Shown in pieces: positions 1-8,406 of a stretch of DNA of 64,000 bases (position 1 is the first letter of the stretch; each line of letters starts with the position of its first letter). Location: NCBI GenBank assembly GCA_963725065.1, contig CAVRXD010000053.1, positions 310,001 through 374,000 on the forward strand, in the 5' to 3' direction. The position numbers and the translations under genes were made by a program. This DNA is from VAZQ01 sp963725065 (lineage in GTDB: Bacteria; Pseudomonadota; Alphaproteobacteria; Rhizobiales; Xanthobacteraceae). The notes below the pieces were generated by a model. The model was not told where the DNA came from, searched no databases, and was given only the letters and a program-made list of their open reading frames with translations.

Positions 1-166
1 AAGTCGGGCCGGCGTGGTTGGCATTTATCAAAGGCATGATTGGGCAGTGGAGAAACGCGCTGCACTCGACGCATGGTCTGCGCACCTTCTCACCGCAGTG
101 GAAGGCCAGGCTGACCGCTGTAAAGGTGTAGGCATTCAGCTGAGCGGGCTCAGCTCAGTCGGATAG
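1..166 (+). CDS. Tyrosine-type site-specific integrase, C-terminal fragment (gene starts outside window)
   Basis: An open frame enters from the window edge (first full codon at base 2) and stops at 164-166. Its end reads GVVGIYQRHDWAVEKRAALD then AWSAHLLTAVEG, the pattern of the last helix of phage/island integrases, where YxRHxYxxEKRxAL follows shortly after the catalytic tyrosine. The reading frame runs on into a tRNA-like sequence, the usual position of an integrase beside its attachment site. Only about 54 residues are visible and the catalytic residues lie outside, so activity cannot be judged. Confidence 0.6.
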   Translation, partial: SRAGVVGIYQRHDWAVEKRAALDAWSAHLLTAVEGQADRCKGVGIQLSGLSSVG

Positions 167-220
167 AGCGCTGCCCTCCGAAGGCAGAGGTCACAAGTTC
201 GAATCTTGTCGGGCGCGCCA
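144..220 (+). tRNA. tRNA-Arg(CCG) with mismatched acceptor stem; probable integration-site (att) remnant
   Basis: The D stem (GCTC/GAGC), anticodon arm (CTGCC-CTCCGAA-GGCAG, anticodon CCG), T arm (ACAAG-TTCGAAT-CTTGT) and encoded CCA are all present. The acceptor stem is not: 5' GCGGGCT against 3' CGGGCGC pairs at only four of seven positions, where an intact tRNA would begin GCGCCCG. This fits a 3' tRNA segment left by island integration, with the 5' side replaced by integrase DNA. A weak functional tRNA cannot be excluded. Confidence 0.6.
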
Positions 221-428
221 GCGGATCAATGGCTTACCTGGACCGTCTGCTGATCGAGCCTCGCCTAGCTACCCTGTAGCTACCAAGCTCTCGAACGAAG
301 GCTTCAAGCGACGTTCCCCCTTGCAAACAACCATCGGGAGTTCATGCTCGATCTGCGCGAGCGCGTTTAAGGGCTACACCTGCCCGGCACGCGCCTCGGT
401 GGCCCGCCGGCGAGCGAGCCGCGCATCG

Positions 429-503
429 AGCACGCTAGTGACCTGAGGCCAATAGCGCCCTCTCACGGCGAAAACAGGGGTTCGAGTCCCCTAGGGAGCG
501 CCA
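429..503 (+). pseudogene. tRNA-Glu(CTC) 3' remnant
   Basis: The 3' half matches a bacterial tRNA-Glu: anticodon loop CTCTCAC in a CGCC/GGCG stem, T arm AGGGG-TTCGAGT-CCCCT, acceptor strand AGGGAGC, discriminator G and encoded CCA ending at 503. The 5' acceptor strand and D arm are missing or scrambled, so it cannot fold as a tRNA. It is probably a second attachment-site remnant. Confidence 0.55.
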
Positions 504-823
504 ATGATTTCAGCATCTTAGCGCCAAAATAAGCCTGGTTCCGGTCGGCATCTCCAATTTTTCTCCAATGGACGGTGCTTCAGGCGATCAGTTCGAGATC
601 ACGCTGTGATCGTCGGCTCGAGGAGGCCGGAAGCGATTTGCGCGGTCACCGCCGAGCCGGCACGGGTGCTTACTTTCTAAAGATGACTCGCGCTCGCATC
701 GCGGCACTCGCAGCGGAGCAAATTGAACATGCGCCGTGTCTGCGAGAAGACGGAGCGACCTGTTCAGCCTTCTCTCATGTAGGCGGGATTGCCGCCGAGT
801 TGCGCGGAGACCTTCGATTGATC
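504..823. other. Intergenic region, no supported gene
   Basis: Lies between the tRNA-Glu remnant and the stop of the amidohydrolase gene. Open frames here are antisense shadows of the amidohydrolase. No terminator or small gene is evident. Confidence 0.5.
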
Positions 824-2644
824 TCAGCCGAACCAGTTCGGCGTCTCGTACACGATCCGGCCCCCGACCATCGTCATCAGGGATTTGATGTCGCGAATGC
901 CAATTTCCTCCACGGTGAGCGGGTCGGCGCTCAGGACCGCGAGGTCCGCAAGCTTGCCGGGCTCCAGCGAGCCCTTTCGGCCCTCGTCGAAGGTCAGGAA
1001 CGCGTTGTTGTACGTCGCGCAGCGCAGCGCCTCGATGCGAGTGAGCGCCTGCTCGGGCGACACGCGCTCATTCGTGACGCGGTCTTGGCGGGCGATCGAT
1101 TGCCAAATCGGCCAAAACATCGAGACCGGCACGTTGTCGGTGACCAGGCCTACCTTGACGCCGGCATCGAGCAGATCGCGTAGCGGCGTGTTCTCGCGCT
1201 GTCGGTCCGGCGGCAATTTCGCCTGGGCGGCGCGGGCCTCTTTGTAGATGAACTCGTTGGTGTGCGGTGTCACCAGCAGCCCCATCTGCACGATCTTTTC
1301 GATGTCCTTGGGCGACAACAGGCTGATGTGGCCGACGACCCATCGCCGTCCCTTCAGTTGCACCTGGCGGTCGACCTCGGACAATAGGTCGATCAGGCCG
1401 GGTGAGATGTTGACATTGCAGATCGCGCGGATGTCGTTTGCGGCGAGTTGTAACAACACCTCCTTGAGCCGTTCGCGCGGCAGGCCGGTGTCGTAGTTGA
1501 AACCCGACCAACCGGTATAAGGCGCCGCACTGGCGCGCAGATCGTCGGACAGGCGCTTGCCGATATTGACGTAGAGACCCGTCACCTTGAGCCAATCGTC
1601 GCCGAGTGCGGGCTCGCCAAGCCAGCCCGCCCAGGCCTCGATGAAAGGACCGAGCGGCGCGTTTCCCGCGGCCTTCCAGTTGGGGCTGAACGCGAGCGCC
1701 GAGCGCATCGTCAGGGCGCCGTCCCGGTAGGCATCCTTATAGGCCCGTATCACCTCGTTCGCGACGCCGTGCTCCTCGAACACGCTGGTGGTGCCGTAGG
1801 CATGATAGGCCTGCATCGACAAGCGCAAGGCCCGGGCCCGGTCCGCCCGCGTGAATCCGAACGACTGCCGAAACCAGATCAGCTCCGCCAGCGGCTGCAT
1901 CTCGCGTTCGACAATTACCCCGGTCGGCTCTCCGGCTCCGTCTTTCTCGATCGTCAGCGACGCCACCGGCGAGACCGTGTCGCGGGTTATGCCAGCGCGC
2001 TGGAGCGCCTCGGTGTTGGCGATCGAGACGAGCGGCAGGCTATGACGCCAGAAGCCCCAGATCGAACGGATGAAAACCGGATTGTTCGGCGCCGCTGCGT
2101 CGAGCTCCTGCCGGGTTGGCCAACGCTTCTCGGCCAAGATATCAGGCACGTCGAAATAGTACGGCGGATCGCCGATCGGCATCGTCACGATCCACTCGCC
2201 GCGCGGTGTTACGCGGGCGAATTCGGCGATGCGGTTCTGAATGTCCCGGATCGAGCGCACCGGTCCGAGCGCTGGATAGACGCTCTTGAGGCCCTCGCGA
2301 TCCATGTGGGCGTGGCCGTCGATGATGCCGGGCATGACGGTCCGACCCTTGAGGTCGACCACGCGCGTCTCGGGCGCGGTGTGGGCCGCTAGGGCATCGT
2401 TCGAGCCCACCGCGAGGATCCGGTCGCCGGCAATAGCGATTGCCTGCGCGATGGTGAAGTCGTGATCGACGGTGAGGACCTTTGCGTTGCTCAAGATCAG
2501 GTCAGCTGATCGAGCCGCCGGGCGGGCCGTCACGGTCTGTGCGGCTAACGGCGGGCTTGCCGCAGCCAGCCCAGTCGCCGCGGCGGTGCTGGCCGCGCCG
2601 GCTTTCTTCAGGAACTGTCGGCGCGGGATCGGTTTGTCGCTCAT
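824..2644 (-). CDS. Exported amidohydrolase (Amidohydro_3 / imidazolonepropionase-like)
   Basis: 606 residues. The N-terminus is a twin-arginine signal (PRRQFLKKAG near residues 8-17, then an Ala-rich stretch ending about AAQ at 36), so the enzyme should be folded before export to the periplasm. The metal motif HxH is visible as DGHAHMD (His111, His113), with later His-containing strands (VVGHISL, VTPHTNEF), a TDNVPVSMF segment, and the C-terminal EGRKGSLEPGKLADLAVL typical of the superfamily. It probably hydrolyses an amide or cyclic amide; the substrate is unknown. A Bug-type binding protein lies immediately upstream on the same strand, 18 nt away, suggesting co-transcription for uptake and hydrolysis of an organic acid or amide. 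Confidence 0.85.
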   Translation of the reverse strand: MSDKPIPRRQFLKKAGAASTAAATGLAAASPPLAAQTVTARPAARSADLILSNAKVLTVDHDFTIAQAIAIAGDRILAVGSNDALAAHTAPETRVVDLKGRTVMPGIIDGHAHMDREGLKSVYPALGPVRSIRDIQNRIAEFARVTPRGEWIVTMPIGDPPYYFDVPDILAEKRWPTRQELDAAAPNNPVFIRSIWGFWRHSLPLVSIANTEALQRAGITRDTVSPVASLTIEKDGAGEPTGVIVEREMQPLAELIWFRQSFGFTRADRARALRLSMQAYHAYGTTSVFEEHGVANEVIRAYKDAYRDGALTMRSALAFSPNWKAAGNAPLGPFIEAWAGWLGEPALGDDWLKVTGLYVNIGKRLSDDLRASAAPYTGWSGFNYDTGLPRERLKEVLLQLAANDIRAICNVNISPGLIDLLSEVDRQVQLKGRRWVVGHISLLSPKDIEKIVQMGLLVTPHTNEFIYKEARAAQAKLPPDRQRENTPLRDLLDAGVKVGLVTDNVPVSMFWPIWQSIARQDRVTNERVSPEQALTRIEALRCATYNNAFLTFDEGRKGSLEPGKLADLAVLSADPLTVEEIGIRDIKSLMTMVGGRIVYETPNWFG

Positions 2645-2662
2645 GGTTCGAGATTGGAGGTT

Positions 2663-3625
2663 CTATTTGATGCCGGCCGCCCTGATCAGCTTTTCGTTCG
2701 AGCCCAGTTCGGCGACGACGTGCTTGTCCATCTCGGCCGGCGTCATCGGCATCGGGTTGATCGCGAGTTGCTTGAGCCTCTGCTTCATCGCTGGCGTGGC
2801 CAGTACCTGGGTCGCCGCCGCATTGAATTTCTCGACGATCTCGCGCGGTGTCTTGGACGGCATGAACACGCCGTACCAGATGGTCAGGTCGGACTTCGGA
2901 TAGCCGGCATCGAGCGATGTTGGCACGTTGGGCAGTTCAGGCGCCCGCGTCGACGTGCTCGCGGCGAGGGCGAGCACGCGTTTGTCCTCGATGAAGGGAA
3001 GCGCCGTCGAGATCGGGCAGTAGTAGAAGTCGATCCGGCCCGCGAGAATGTCGGCGAGTGCCTCGGCGCCGCCCTTGTAGGCGATGTGGACCGCCTCGAA
3101 GCCCGCGGCGATGCGGAATTTTTCGGCCGCGATATGGGTCGCGGTGCCGACGCCGGCCGAACCGTAGTTGATCGACCCGGGCTTGGCTTTGGCCGCGGCG
3201 ACCAGGTCCTGCACGGTCTTCCAACCCTTGGCGGGCGACACAATCAAGATATTGGCGTTCTGGCCGATCATTAGGGCGCCGGACAGGTCTTTGGTGAGAT
3301 CGAACGGAAAGTTCGGCACGATCCAGGGCGCGACGGTGTGTGCCGACGAATTCGCCAGGATGGTGTAGCCGTCGGGGTCGGCCCGGACGACCGCGCCCAT
3401 ACCGAGCGTTCCGCCCGCTCCGCCGCGGTTTTCGACAATGATCAATTGGCCGAGCTCCGCGCCGAGAGGCTCGAACAACGCACGCGGCACGATATCGGTC
3501 GCGCTGCCGGCGGCGAACGGAATGAAGGCCCGGATCGGTTTGGACGGCCAAGGCTGCGCGAGCGCCGCGCCGGAACCGAGACCGATCGCCGCGGCTATGA
3601 TCGCCGGGTACCAGCAGGATTTCAT
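2663..3625 (-). CDS. Bug-family (tripartite tricarboxylate transporter) substrate-binding protein
   Basis: 320 residues from the start at MKSCWYPAII, chosen because a Sec signal (hydrophobic AIIAAAIGLGSGAALAQP) begins there. The Bug signatures follow: WPSKPIRAFIPFAAGSATD, then IIVENRGGAGGTLGMGAV. It should bind a carboxylate-type ligand in the periplasm, but no TctA/TctB membrane subunits are in the window, as is common for orphan Bug proteins. It sits 18 nt upstream of the amidohydrolase on the same strand and divergent from the dioxygenase gene across about 155 nt that must hold both promoters. Confidence 0.88.
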   Translation of the reverse strand: MKSCWYPAIIAAAIGLGSGAALAQPWPSKPIRAFIPFAAGSATDIVPRALFEPLGAELGQLIIVENRGGAGGTLGMGAVVRADPDGYTILANSSAHTVAPWIVPNFPFDLTKDLSGALMIGQNANILIVSPAKGWKTVQDLVAAAKAKPGSINYGSAGVGTATHIAAEKFRIAAGFEAVHIAYKGGAEALADILAGRIDFYYCPISTALPFIEDKRVLALAASTSTRAPELPNVPTSLDAGYPKSDLTIWYGVFMPSKTPREIVEKFNAAATQVLATPAMKQRLKQLAINPMPMTPAEMDKHVVAELGSNEKLIRAAGIK

Positions 3626-3779
3626 GTCATGCGTCCTTCGACATGCCACGGTCCAGCTAGAATGCGTGCTGCCGATTATGCGGGCAAGCGCGAATAATCA
3701 GCATCGCACTGAGCCTTTCCTTGCTGGCGGGGCGATTTTGGGGGAAAGTTGAGGAACCGAAGCAACGGAGGGCTCGCCG

Positions 3780-4667
3780 ATGGAGATCGTCCCGCTGGGT
3801 CCGGGCTTCACCGCCGAGTTGCGCGGCGTGACACTCGCCGAGATCGCGGCCGACACCCCCGCATACGAGGAGACGCGCGCAGCGTTCGAGCAGCATTCAG
3901 TCATTGTATTTCGCGGCCAGGACGTGACCGACGAGGCACAGCTCGCCTTCTCGCGCCGATTCGGACCGCTCGAAGTGACCAAGGTCGGCTCGCTGGGCGC
4001 GGGCACCAACCTCGTGATTCTCAGCACGATCGACGAGAGCGGCAAGGTCGTGGCAGCGGATCACCGGCTTGCCCTGCGCAACAAGGCGAACCAGCTTTGG
4101 CACACTGATAGCACCTTCAAGCGCGTGCCGGCGCTGGCCTCTGTACTCTCGGCGCGCGTCATCCCGGCGCTGGGAGGTGAGACTGAATTCGTCTCGACCC
4201 GCCTCGCCTGGGAACGGCTCGACCCGGCGCTGCACAAGCGGCTCGAGAGCTCCTTCGCCTGGCACGATTACGCCCATTCCCGCGGCAAGATTGCGTACGA
4301 CCTGGCGAGCCCTGAGGAGCGTGCGGCCCTACCACCGCAATGCTGGCGCATGGTGTGGAAGAACCCGGCGAACGGCCGCAACGCCCTCTACCTTGCCTCG
4401 CACGCCTATGCGATCGAGGGTATGGAGCAGGCGGCAGCGCAAAGGCTGCTGGCTGAGCTGATGGATGCCGCGACCGCGCCGGGGCTCAGCTATGTGCACA
4501 CCTGGCGTAAGGGTGACGTCGTCATGTGGGACAACCGCGCGACCATGCATCGTGGTCGACCATGGCCAGCCCACGAGGCGCGGCTCATGGTGCGCACGAC
4601 GATCTCCGCGACTGAGGCGGACGGGCTTGAGGCCGTCCGCTCACCATCACGGCAGGCCGCGGAATAA
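3780..4667 (+). CDS. TauD/TfdA-family Fe(II)/2-oxoglutarate dioxygenase
   Basis: 295 residues, the usual family length. The facial triad is visible: His108 and Asp110 in QLWHTDSTF and the distal His257 in RATMHRGRPW, followed by Arg272 in RLMVRTTI, the expected 2-oxoglutarate anchor. Family members hydroxylate taurine, alkylsulfates, 2,4-D or other carboxylates. HTDSTF with an early FRGQDVTDEAQLAFSRRFGP stretch is nearer the TfdA/2,4-D side, but the substrate cannot be assigned. Divergent from the Bug/amidohydrolase pair, it may belong to the same catabolic unit. Confidence 0.88.
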   Translation: MEIVPLGPGFTAELRGVTLAEIAADTPAYEETRAAFEQHSVIVFRGQDVTDEAQLAFSRRFGPLEVTKVGSLGAGTNLVILSTIDESGKVVAADHRLALRNKANQLWHTDSTFKRVPALASVLSARVIPALGGETEFVSTRLAWERLDPALHKRLESSFAWHDYAHSRGKIAYDLASPEERAALPPQCWRMVWKNPANGRNALYLASHAYAIEGMEQAAAQRLLAELMDAATAPGLSYVHTWRKGDVVMWDNRATMHRGRPWPAHEARLMVRTTISATEADGLEAVRSPSRQAAE

Positions 4668-4717
4668 GCACTCGTCGCGATCTGACGAAAACGACCAACG
4701 GGGCTCATTAACTTCGA

Positions 4718-4831
4718 GGGAAAGCGGCCGACCTGCCAGTCATGCAGCCGACGAAATTCAAGACTGCCAAGGCACTCGGCCTCGAAATTCCGCCAATGCT
4801 ACTCGCCCGCGCCGACGAGGTGATCGAGTAA
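4718..4831 (+). pseudogene. ABC_sub_bind protein, orphan C-terminal tail
   Basis: Reads GKAADLPVMQPTKF then KTAKALGLEIPP, MLLARADEVIE and stop, the terminal strand of the ABC_sub_bind proteins elsewhere in this window. Exactly six residues (ELVINL in the intact copies) are missing between PTKF and KTAKALG, an in-frame 18-nt deletion. There is no upstream body or start. It marks a former paralog just after the dioxygenase. Confidence 0.75.
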
Positions 4832-5168
4832 ATCATTGCAACCAGTGGCAACAAAGCGGTGGTGCTCGATGCCGAGACGCTTCCGCGCGTGCAGATGCCA
4901 AACCGCAACGGCTTCATTCCCGATCCAGGACCCGAATTGTTCAAGTAGCGTTCCGACGCGATACTGCTGTCCTGCGGTGGATCAGATTGGCTCACTTCCT
5001 GCGCACGCAAGACCAGGCCCCAGGCATGTGGGAGCCGGACCGCTGGGGCCCTATCGATGGATTGCCAACGTATGCACAAGTTCTGAAAAAGCAGTAGCTA
5101 TGCCGGACGCTTCAGAAGATTTGCAGGCAAGGGTCGAGCGCAATGAGATGCACAAGCTCTATTGAAAT
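4832..5168 (+). other. Non-coding stretch with coding-like shards
   Basis: No complete gene is supported. Short open pieces look like broken protein ends, for example RLAHFLRTQDQAPGMWEPD and WGPIDGLPTYAQVLKKQ ending near 5097. Their parent genes were not recognised. Confidence 0.35.
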
Positions 5169-5463
5169 CGCCTGCATTCCCTCCGGTTCATCAGCCTTGC
5201 CTCCAGTTCCCGCCGACCGCCCGCCATACGGCTCCAACTGGATCTACCTTCTGAAACTCGATGCCACGCGTATTCGCCTGGAGCCCGTCACTAGGCGGAA
5301 GGCGACGGTAGCGCGCATCTGGCGCAACAGCCGGCCCGGCGTGCGGCTCAACGAACACCTGGAGCAGCCCGACGGGTGGATCGCGCTATCGGTTCGTCCG
5401 GCTAGCCAAAGTTCAAGAGACCTGGCGCGCCCGGCGGTCCGCCGGGAAGCGGACGAGGACTAG
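5169..5463 (+). pseudogene. Mini ATP-dependent DNA ligase, internally deleted remnant
   Basis: Pieces align by eye to the ligase gene at 49919-50533: PADRPPYGSNWIYLLKLD corresponds to its PADRPPSGANWIHEIKHD, then ATVARIWRNSRPGVRLNEHL to its LASILRKCRPGVRLNEHL, and the end RRSAGKRTRT/AVRREADED to AVRREAEEEWGR. The adenylation motif KHDG is degraded and the middle of the catalytic domain is missing, so it is a dead copy. Confidence 0.6.
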
Positions 5464-5534
5464 GGCGTGCTGTCTGGCAATTGCCCGCGCCGGTCCATTG
5501 GGGCAGTAGGGTCGATGGGGGCCCCAGTTTCGCT

Positions 5535-5551
5535 AATTCAGAACAATTCAG
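5535..5551 (-). promoter_or_regulatory. Recurrent motif CTGAATTGTTCTGAATT (copy 1)
   Basis: Minus-strand reading of a motif with two CTGAA half-sites spaced 10 bp. It lies about 80 nt upstream of the small zinc-ribbon gene starting at 5633. Similar copies are at 8838, 14120, 14300, 32675 and 43772. Function is unknown. Confidence 0.4.
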
Positions 5552-5632
5552 GACACCTTAAGTACCTATCGCGTGCGGTCAGTTATCGTCACAATCCTGA
5601 GGACGTGGTGCAAAACGGAAGGAGACACGTCG

Positions 5633-5863
5633 ATGTCAACTTGCTGGGCATGTGGTGGAGCGCCCCCGTCGTGGTCCTTCATTTGCGAGGAATGCGGCGG
5701 TAGAGGCGTGAGCTCGAAGTCTGCACAAGAGCAAATGGAAATGGTTGAAAGAGATTATTGGCGAGGATCAGTGGGGCAATACAGCAATCCATTTCGTAGC
5801 CGACCGCCTGAGCTTGGCTTCATTGCCCCAGCAATCCCTAATCCAATCTTATTTTGTCGTTAA
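5633..5863 (+). CDS. Small CxxC zinc-ribbon-like protein
   Basis: 76 residues from ATG 5633, chosen for the good ribosome site GGAGACACGTCG directly before it. The start MSTCWACGG is followed by FICEECGGRG, giving paired CxxC motifs (Cys4, Cys7, Cys18, Cys21) as in a zinc ribbon. The rest is low in recognisable structure. It converges on the regulator gene at 5875. No function can be assigned. Confidence 0.5.
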   Translation: MSTCWACGGAPPSWSFICEECGGRGVSSKSAQEQMEMVERDYWRGSVGQYSNPFRSRPPELGFIAPAIPNPILFCR

Positions 5864-5874
5864 CCGCCGAACAC

Positions 5875-7950
5875 TCAAATATTTTCGCCAAGCTCTCGGA
5901 AGATATAAATCGCCTCATCGTGCAGTTTTTGCGCCTTGGCGATGTCGCCGGCGAATAACCGAGCGGACGCCAGGGCGCTTAGGCATTTTGCCAACGTCTT
6001 CGTGGGACCGAATGGGCGAAGCAGCGCCTGCGCTTTCCGCAGCAAGCCTTCTGCCTCCTCCGGAGTATCGAGCGATAGCCGTGACGTACCCGCCCTTAAC
6101 AGCACACGCCCTTCCTGGAAGCCGTCGCCAACTTTTCTATAGAGCTTAACTGCACGCATGGCTTCCTCGTAATCGGTGGGATCATCGATCTCCCGCACAT
6201 CGCCAGCCTGCCAAGACAGGAGCCGTGCCATGATCTCGGGAGGAGTCACGTTGCAGACGTTACCGAGCGCTCGGTCGACCCAATGCCGATGCTCCTGCAC
6301 TAGGCCTAGCTCGGCCCATAGCACGTGGCTGTGGCCTACGAGATTCAGCCCGAGACTCAAATCACCGCTCTCCCCAAACGCCCATTCCAACGCACCCCGC
6401 AAATTGTCGAGATCAGGTTCATACCGCACGATCCATTGCTGCGTCGGCGTGCTTTCCCATTCAGCGGTTGCTACCGAAAACCGATCGAGAAAATGCTCGG
6501 CATGCCGTCGTCGAATGTCCGCTGCAGGTCCAAGCTTCTCAGCTGCAAAATACCGCGTTGATTCCAACAAGCGGTAGCGGGTCTCGTTACCGACTGGATC
6601 GGGGTAGACCAGGGACTTCTCAGCCAATGAAAGCAGGAGATCCCCAACCTGCTCGGGCGCAATGACAGTGCATGCAACAACTGCCGTAATCGAGATCTGA
6701 AGAGCGCTACCTGAGAAAGCAGCTAATCGGGTCAGCAAAAGTTTTTCAGCGTCATTTAGGAGAGCATAGCTCCAGTCGATCAGAGCATACAGTGTCTGTT
6801 GGCGCGGCAAGGCCGTGCGGTTGCCTCCCGTCAACAGCCGGAAGCGCTCCTCAAGGCCTCTGGCCAGCTCACTAACAGAGAAAACCCTTAGTCGCGGCAC
6901 TGCCAGTTCAATGGCCAGCGGAATTCCGTCCAGCCCACGGCAGATCGATCCGATTACGGGCGCGTTGGTGTCGTTCAAAATTAATCCAACGCCGAGGGCG
7001 TTCGCTCGTTCAACGAATAAGCGCACCGCTGCGTATTCGCATGCCCCCCTCGCGGAGAGACTGGCACTCGCTTGTGGCGTTGGCAATGATGGCACCTGGA
7101 TGACAATTTCGCCCGCAATCGCCAGGCGCTCACGACTGGTTGCCAGGATCGTCATCTGCGCACACACCCGGATCAGCGCCTCCGCGATGCGCGCAGCTTG
7201 TTCGATGACATGCTCGCAATTGTCGAGGATCAATAAGAGTTGTTTGGTCCTGAGCGCCGCGGCCAAGGCCGTGTTAGGCGCGCTCGAAGCGCCTAGGCTA
7301 ACCCCCAATATCGCGCCGATGGTCGGACTGATCAGCTGCGCATCGGTAAGCGGAGCGAGCTCCACGAACCACACTCCGTCGGGGTACCGCTCGAGAAGGC
7401 TTCGGCCCACCTCAATCGCCAGCCGGGTCTTGCCGACGCCCCCGGCGCCGGTCAGAGTCACGAGGCGGTAATTGGAGAGTTCTGCTTTGATCTCTGCGAC
7501 TTCGGTCTCCCGACCGATCAAGCTGGTCAACTGGTTGGGAAGATTGTTGCCAGCCTGCTGACTTCCCACTGTGCCCGGTGCTGCTACTGTTTGCTCGGCC
7601 AAGGCGGTCGTCGATGGTGCAGAGTGGTCCGCGCTCCCGGTTTTTACAGGTGCCACGAAACGATAGCCCCGCCCGGGTACAGTCACTAAGTAGCGCTTGG
7701 GGTCCCCATCCGTTCCCAGCACTTTGCGCAATGCCGAGATGTGTACCTGAATGTTATTTTCCTCGACGATGACGCCTGGCCACACCTCGGCCATGAGTTC
7801 GTCCTTGGTGACCAGATGGCCATGGCGGCTTACCAGCACCAACAATATGTCAAACGCTCGCTGTCCCACGGGAATGGGTACGCCGTGGGCGAAGAGCTCG
7901 CGCTGATGGGCCAGCAGACGGAACGGTCCGAATAGGTAGGCTTCCCGCAT
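5875..7950 (-). CDS. Winged-helix (OmpR-type) transcriptional regulator with AAA/NB-ARC ATPase, apparently C-terminally truncated
   Basis: 691 residues. Residues 1-100 form a Trans_reg_C winged helix (GVPIPVGQRAFDILLVLVSR, ISALRKVLG, VPGRGYRFV). A Walker A motif follows at 168-175 (GAGGVGKT) and Walker B near 238-243 (LLLILDNCEHV). Later sequence is the helical MalT/STAND-like arm and the start of TPR-like repeats. Relatives usually run to about 900 residues or more with a long TPR sensor tail; this one stops at FRELGENI in mid-repeat. It is last in an operon with the HATPase (15-nt gap) and STAS genes, so it may be the output of a partner-switch module. Confidence 0.8.
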   Translation of the reverse strand: MREAYLFGPFRLLAHQRELFAHGVPIPVGQRAFDILLVLVSRHGHLVTKDELMAEVWPGVIVEENNIQVHISALRKVLGTDGDPKRYLVTVPGRGYRFVAPVKTGSADHSAPSTTALAEQTVAAPGTVGSQQAGNNLPNQLTSLIGRETEVAEIKAELSNYRLVTLTGAGGVGKTRLAIEVGRSLLERYPDGVWFVELAPLTDAQLISPTIGAILGVSLGASSAPNTALAAALRTKQLLLILDNCEHVIEQAARIAEALIRVCAQMTILATSRERLAIAGEIVIQVPSLPTPQASASLSARGACEYAAVRLFVERANALGVGLILNDTNAPVIGSICRGLDGIPLAIELAVPRLRVFSVSELARGLEERFRLLTGGNRTALPRQQTLYALIDWSYALLNDAEKLLLTRLAAFSGSALQISITAVVACTVIAPEQVGDLLLSLAEKSLVYPDPVGNETRYRLLESTRYFAAEKLGPAADIRRRHAEHFLDRFSVATAEWESTPTQQWIVRYEPDLDNLRGALEWAFGESGDLSLGLNLVGHSHVLWAELGLVQEHRHWVDRALGNVCNVTPPEIMARLLSWQAGDVREIDDPTDYEEAMRAVKLYRKVGDGFQEGRVLLRAGTSRLSLDTPEEAEGLLRKAQALLRPFGPTKTLAKCLSALASARLFAGDIAKAQKLHDEAIYIFRELGENI

Positions 7951-7965
7951 CGAGGCGATCTCGAA

Positions 7966-8397
7966 CTATGGCGCCGGTCCTACTTGCTCTTCGAAACGCA
8001 GGGTCAAGCGATTGCGACCATGACGTCGTTCATAATCCATTCGGCTCGCAAAGCTACGCACAAGATGGATGCCAAGATCACCAATCTTCGCATCCTTGAG
8101 CGTGCTCGGTAGAGGATGTGGTGCCACTTGTGTTGGATCGAAGGGTTGGCCATTGTCTTCAATCCGAGCGACCAGCGTACCACCAAGGCGTTCCAGCTCG
8201 ATCGCAATTTTGAGCTCACCATCGGTCGCTCCATACATGATCACATTGGCGACTGCCTCTTCGAGGCAAAGTTGAAGAGCGAACGACACGTTTGGAGACA
8301 CGCCTTCTTGCGTCCAGCGCTCAACCCAAACTGCGAGTCGCCTCAATTCGGCAGGATGGTTGCGTAGCACTAGACGACTTACATCCGAAGTTGACAT
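7966..8397 (-). CDS. Anti-sigma-factor-type serine kinase / HATPase (RsbW-SpoIIAB-like)
   Basis: 143 residues, a single GHKL ATPase domain with no sensor or membrane segment. N-box region LEEAVANVIMYG, G1 box IEDNGQPFDP, and IGDLGIHLVRSFASRMDYER in the position of the GxGL motif. Such proteins phosphorylate STAS antagonists or hold sigma factors. It lies between the STAS gene (9-nt gap) and the ATPase regulator (15-nt gap), which makes a partner-switching cascade likely. The actual client is inferred. Confidence 0.8.
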   Translation of the reverse strand: MSTSDVSRLVLRNHPAELRRLAVWVERWTQEGVSPNVSFALQLCLEEAVANVIMYGATDGELKIAIELERLGGTLVARIEDNGQPFDPTQVAPHPLPSTLKDAKIGDLGIHLVRSFASRMDYERRHGRNRLTLRFEEQVGPAP

Positions 8398-8406
8398 TGG
8401 TCGTCA

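Noticed and set aside
575..1183. 202-codon plus-strand frame
   Set aside because: Antisense to the amidohydrolase C-terminus, Arg/His-rich and without a ribosome site.
3749..5097. Overlapping plus-strand frames within and after the dioxygenase gene
   Set aside because: Out-of-frame shadows of the dioxygenase; only the binding-protein tail at 4718-4831 and the ligase pieces after 5169 show recognisable homology.
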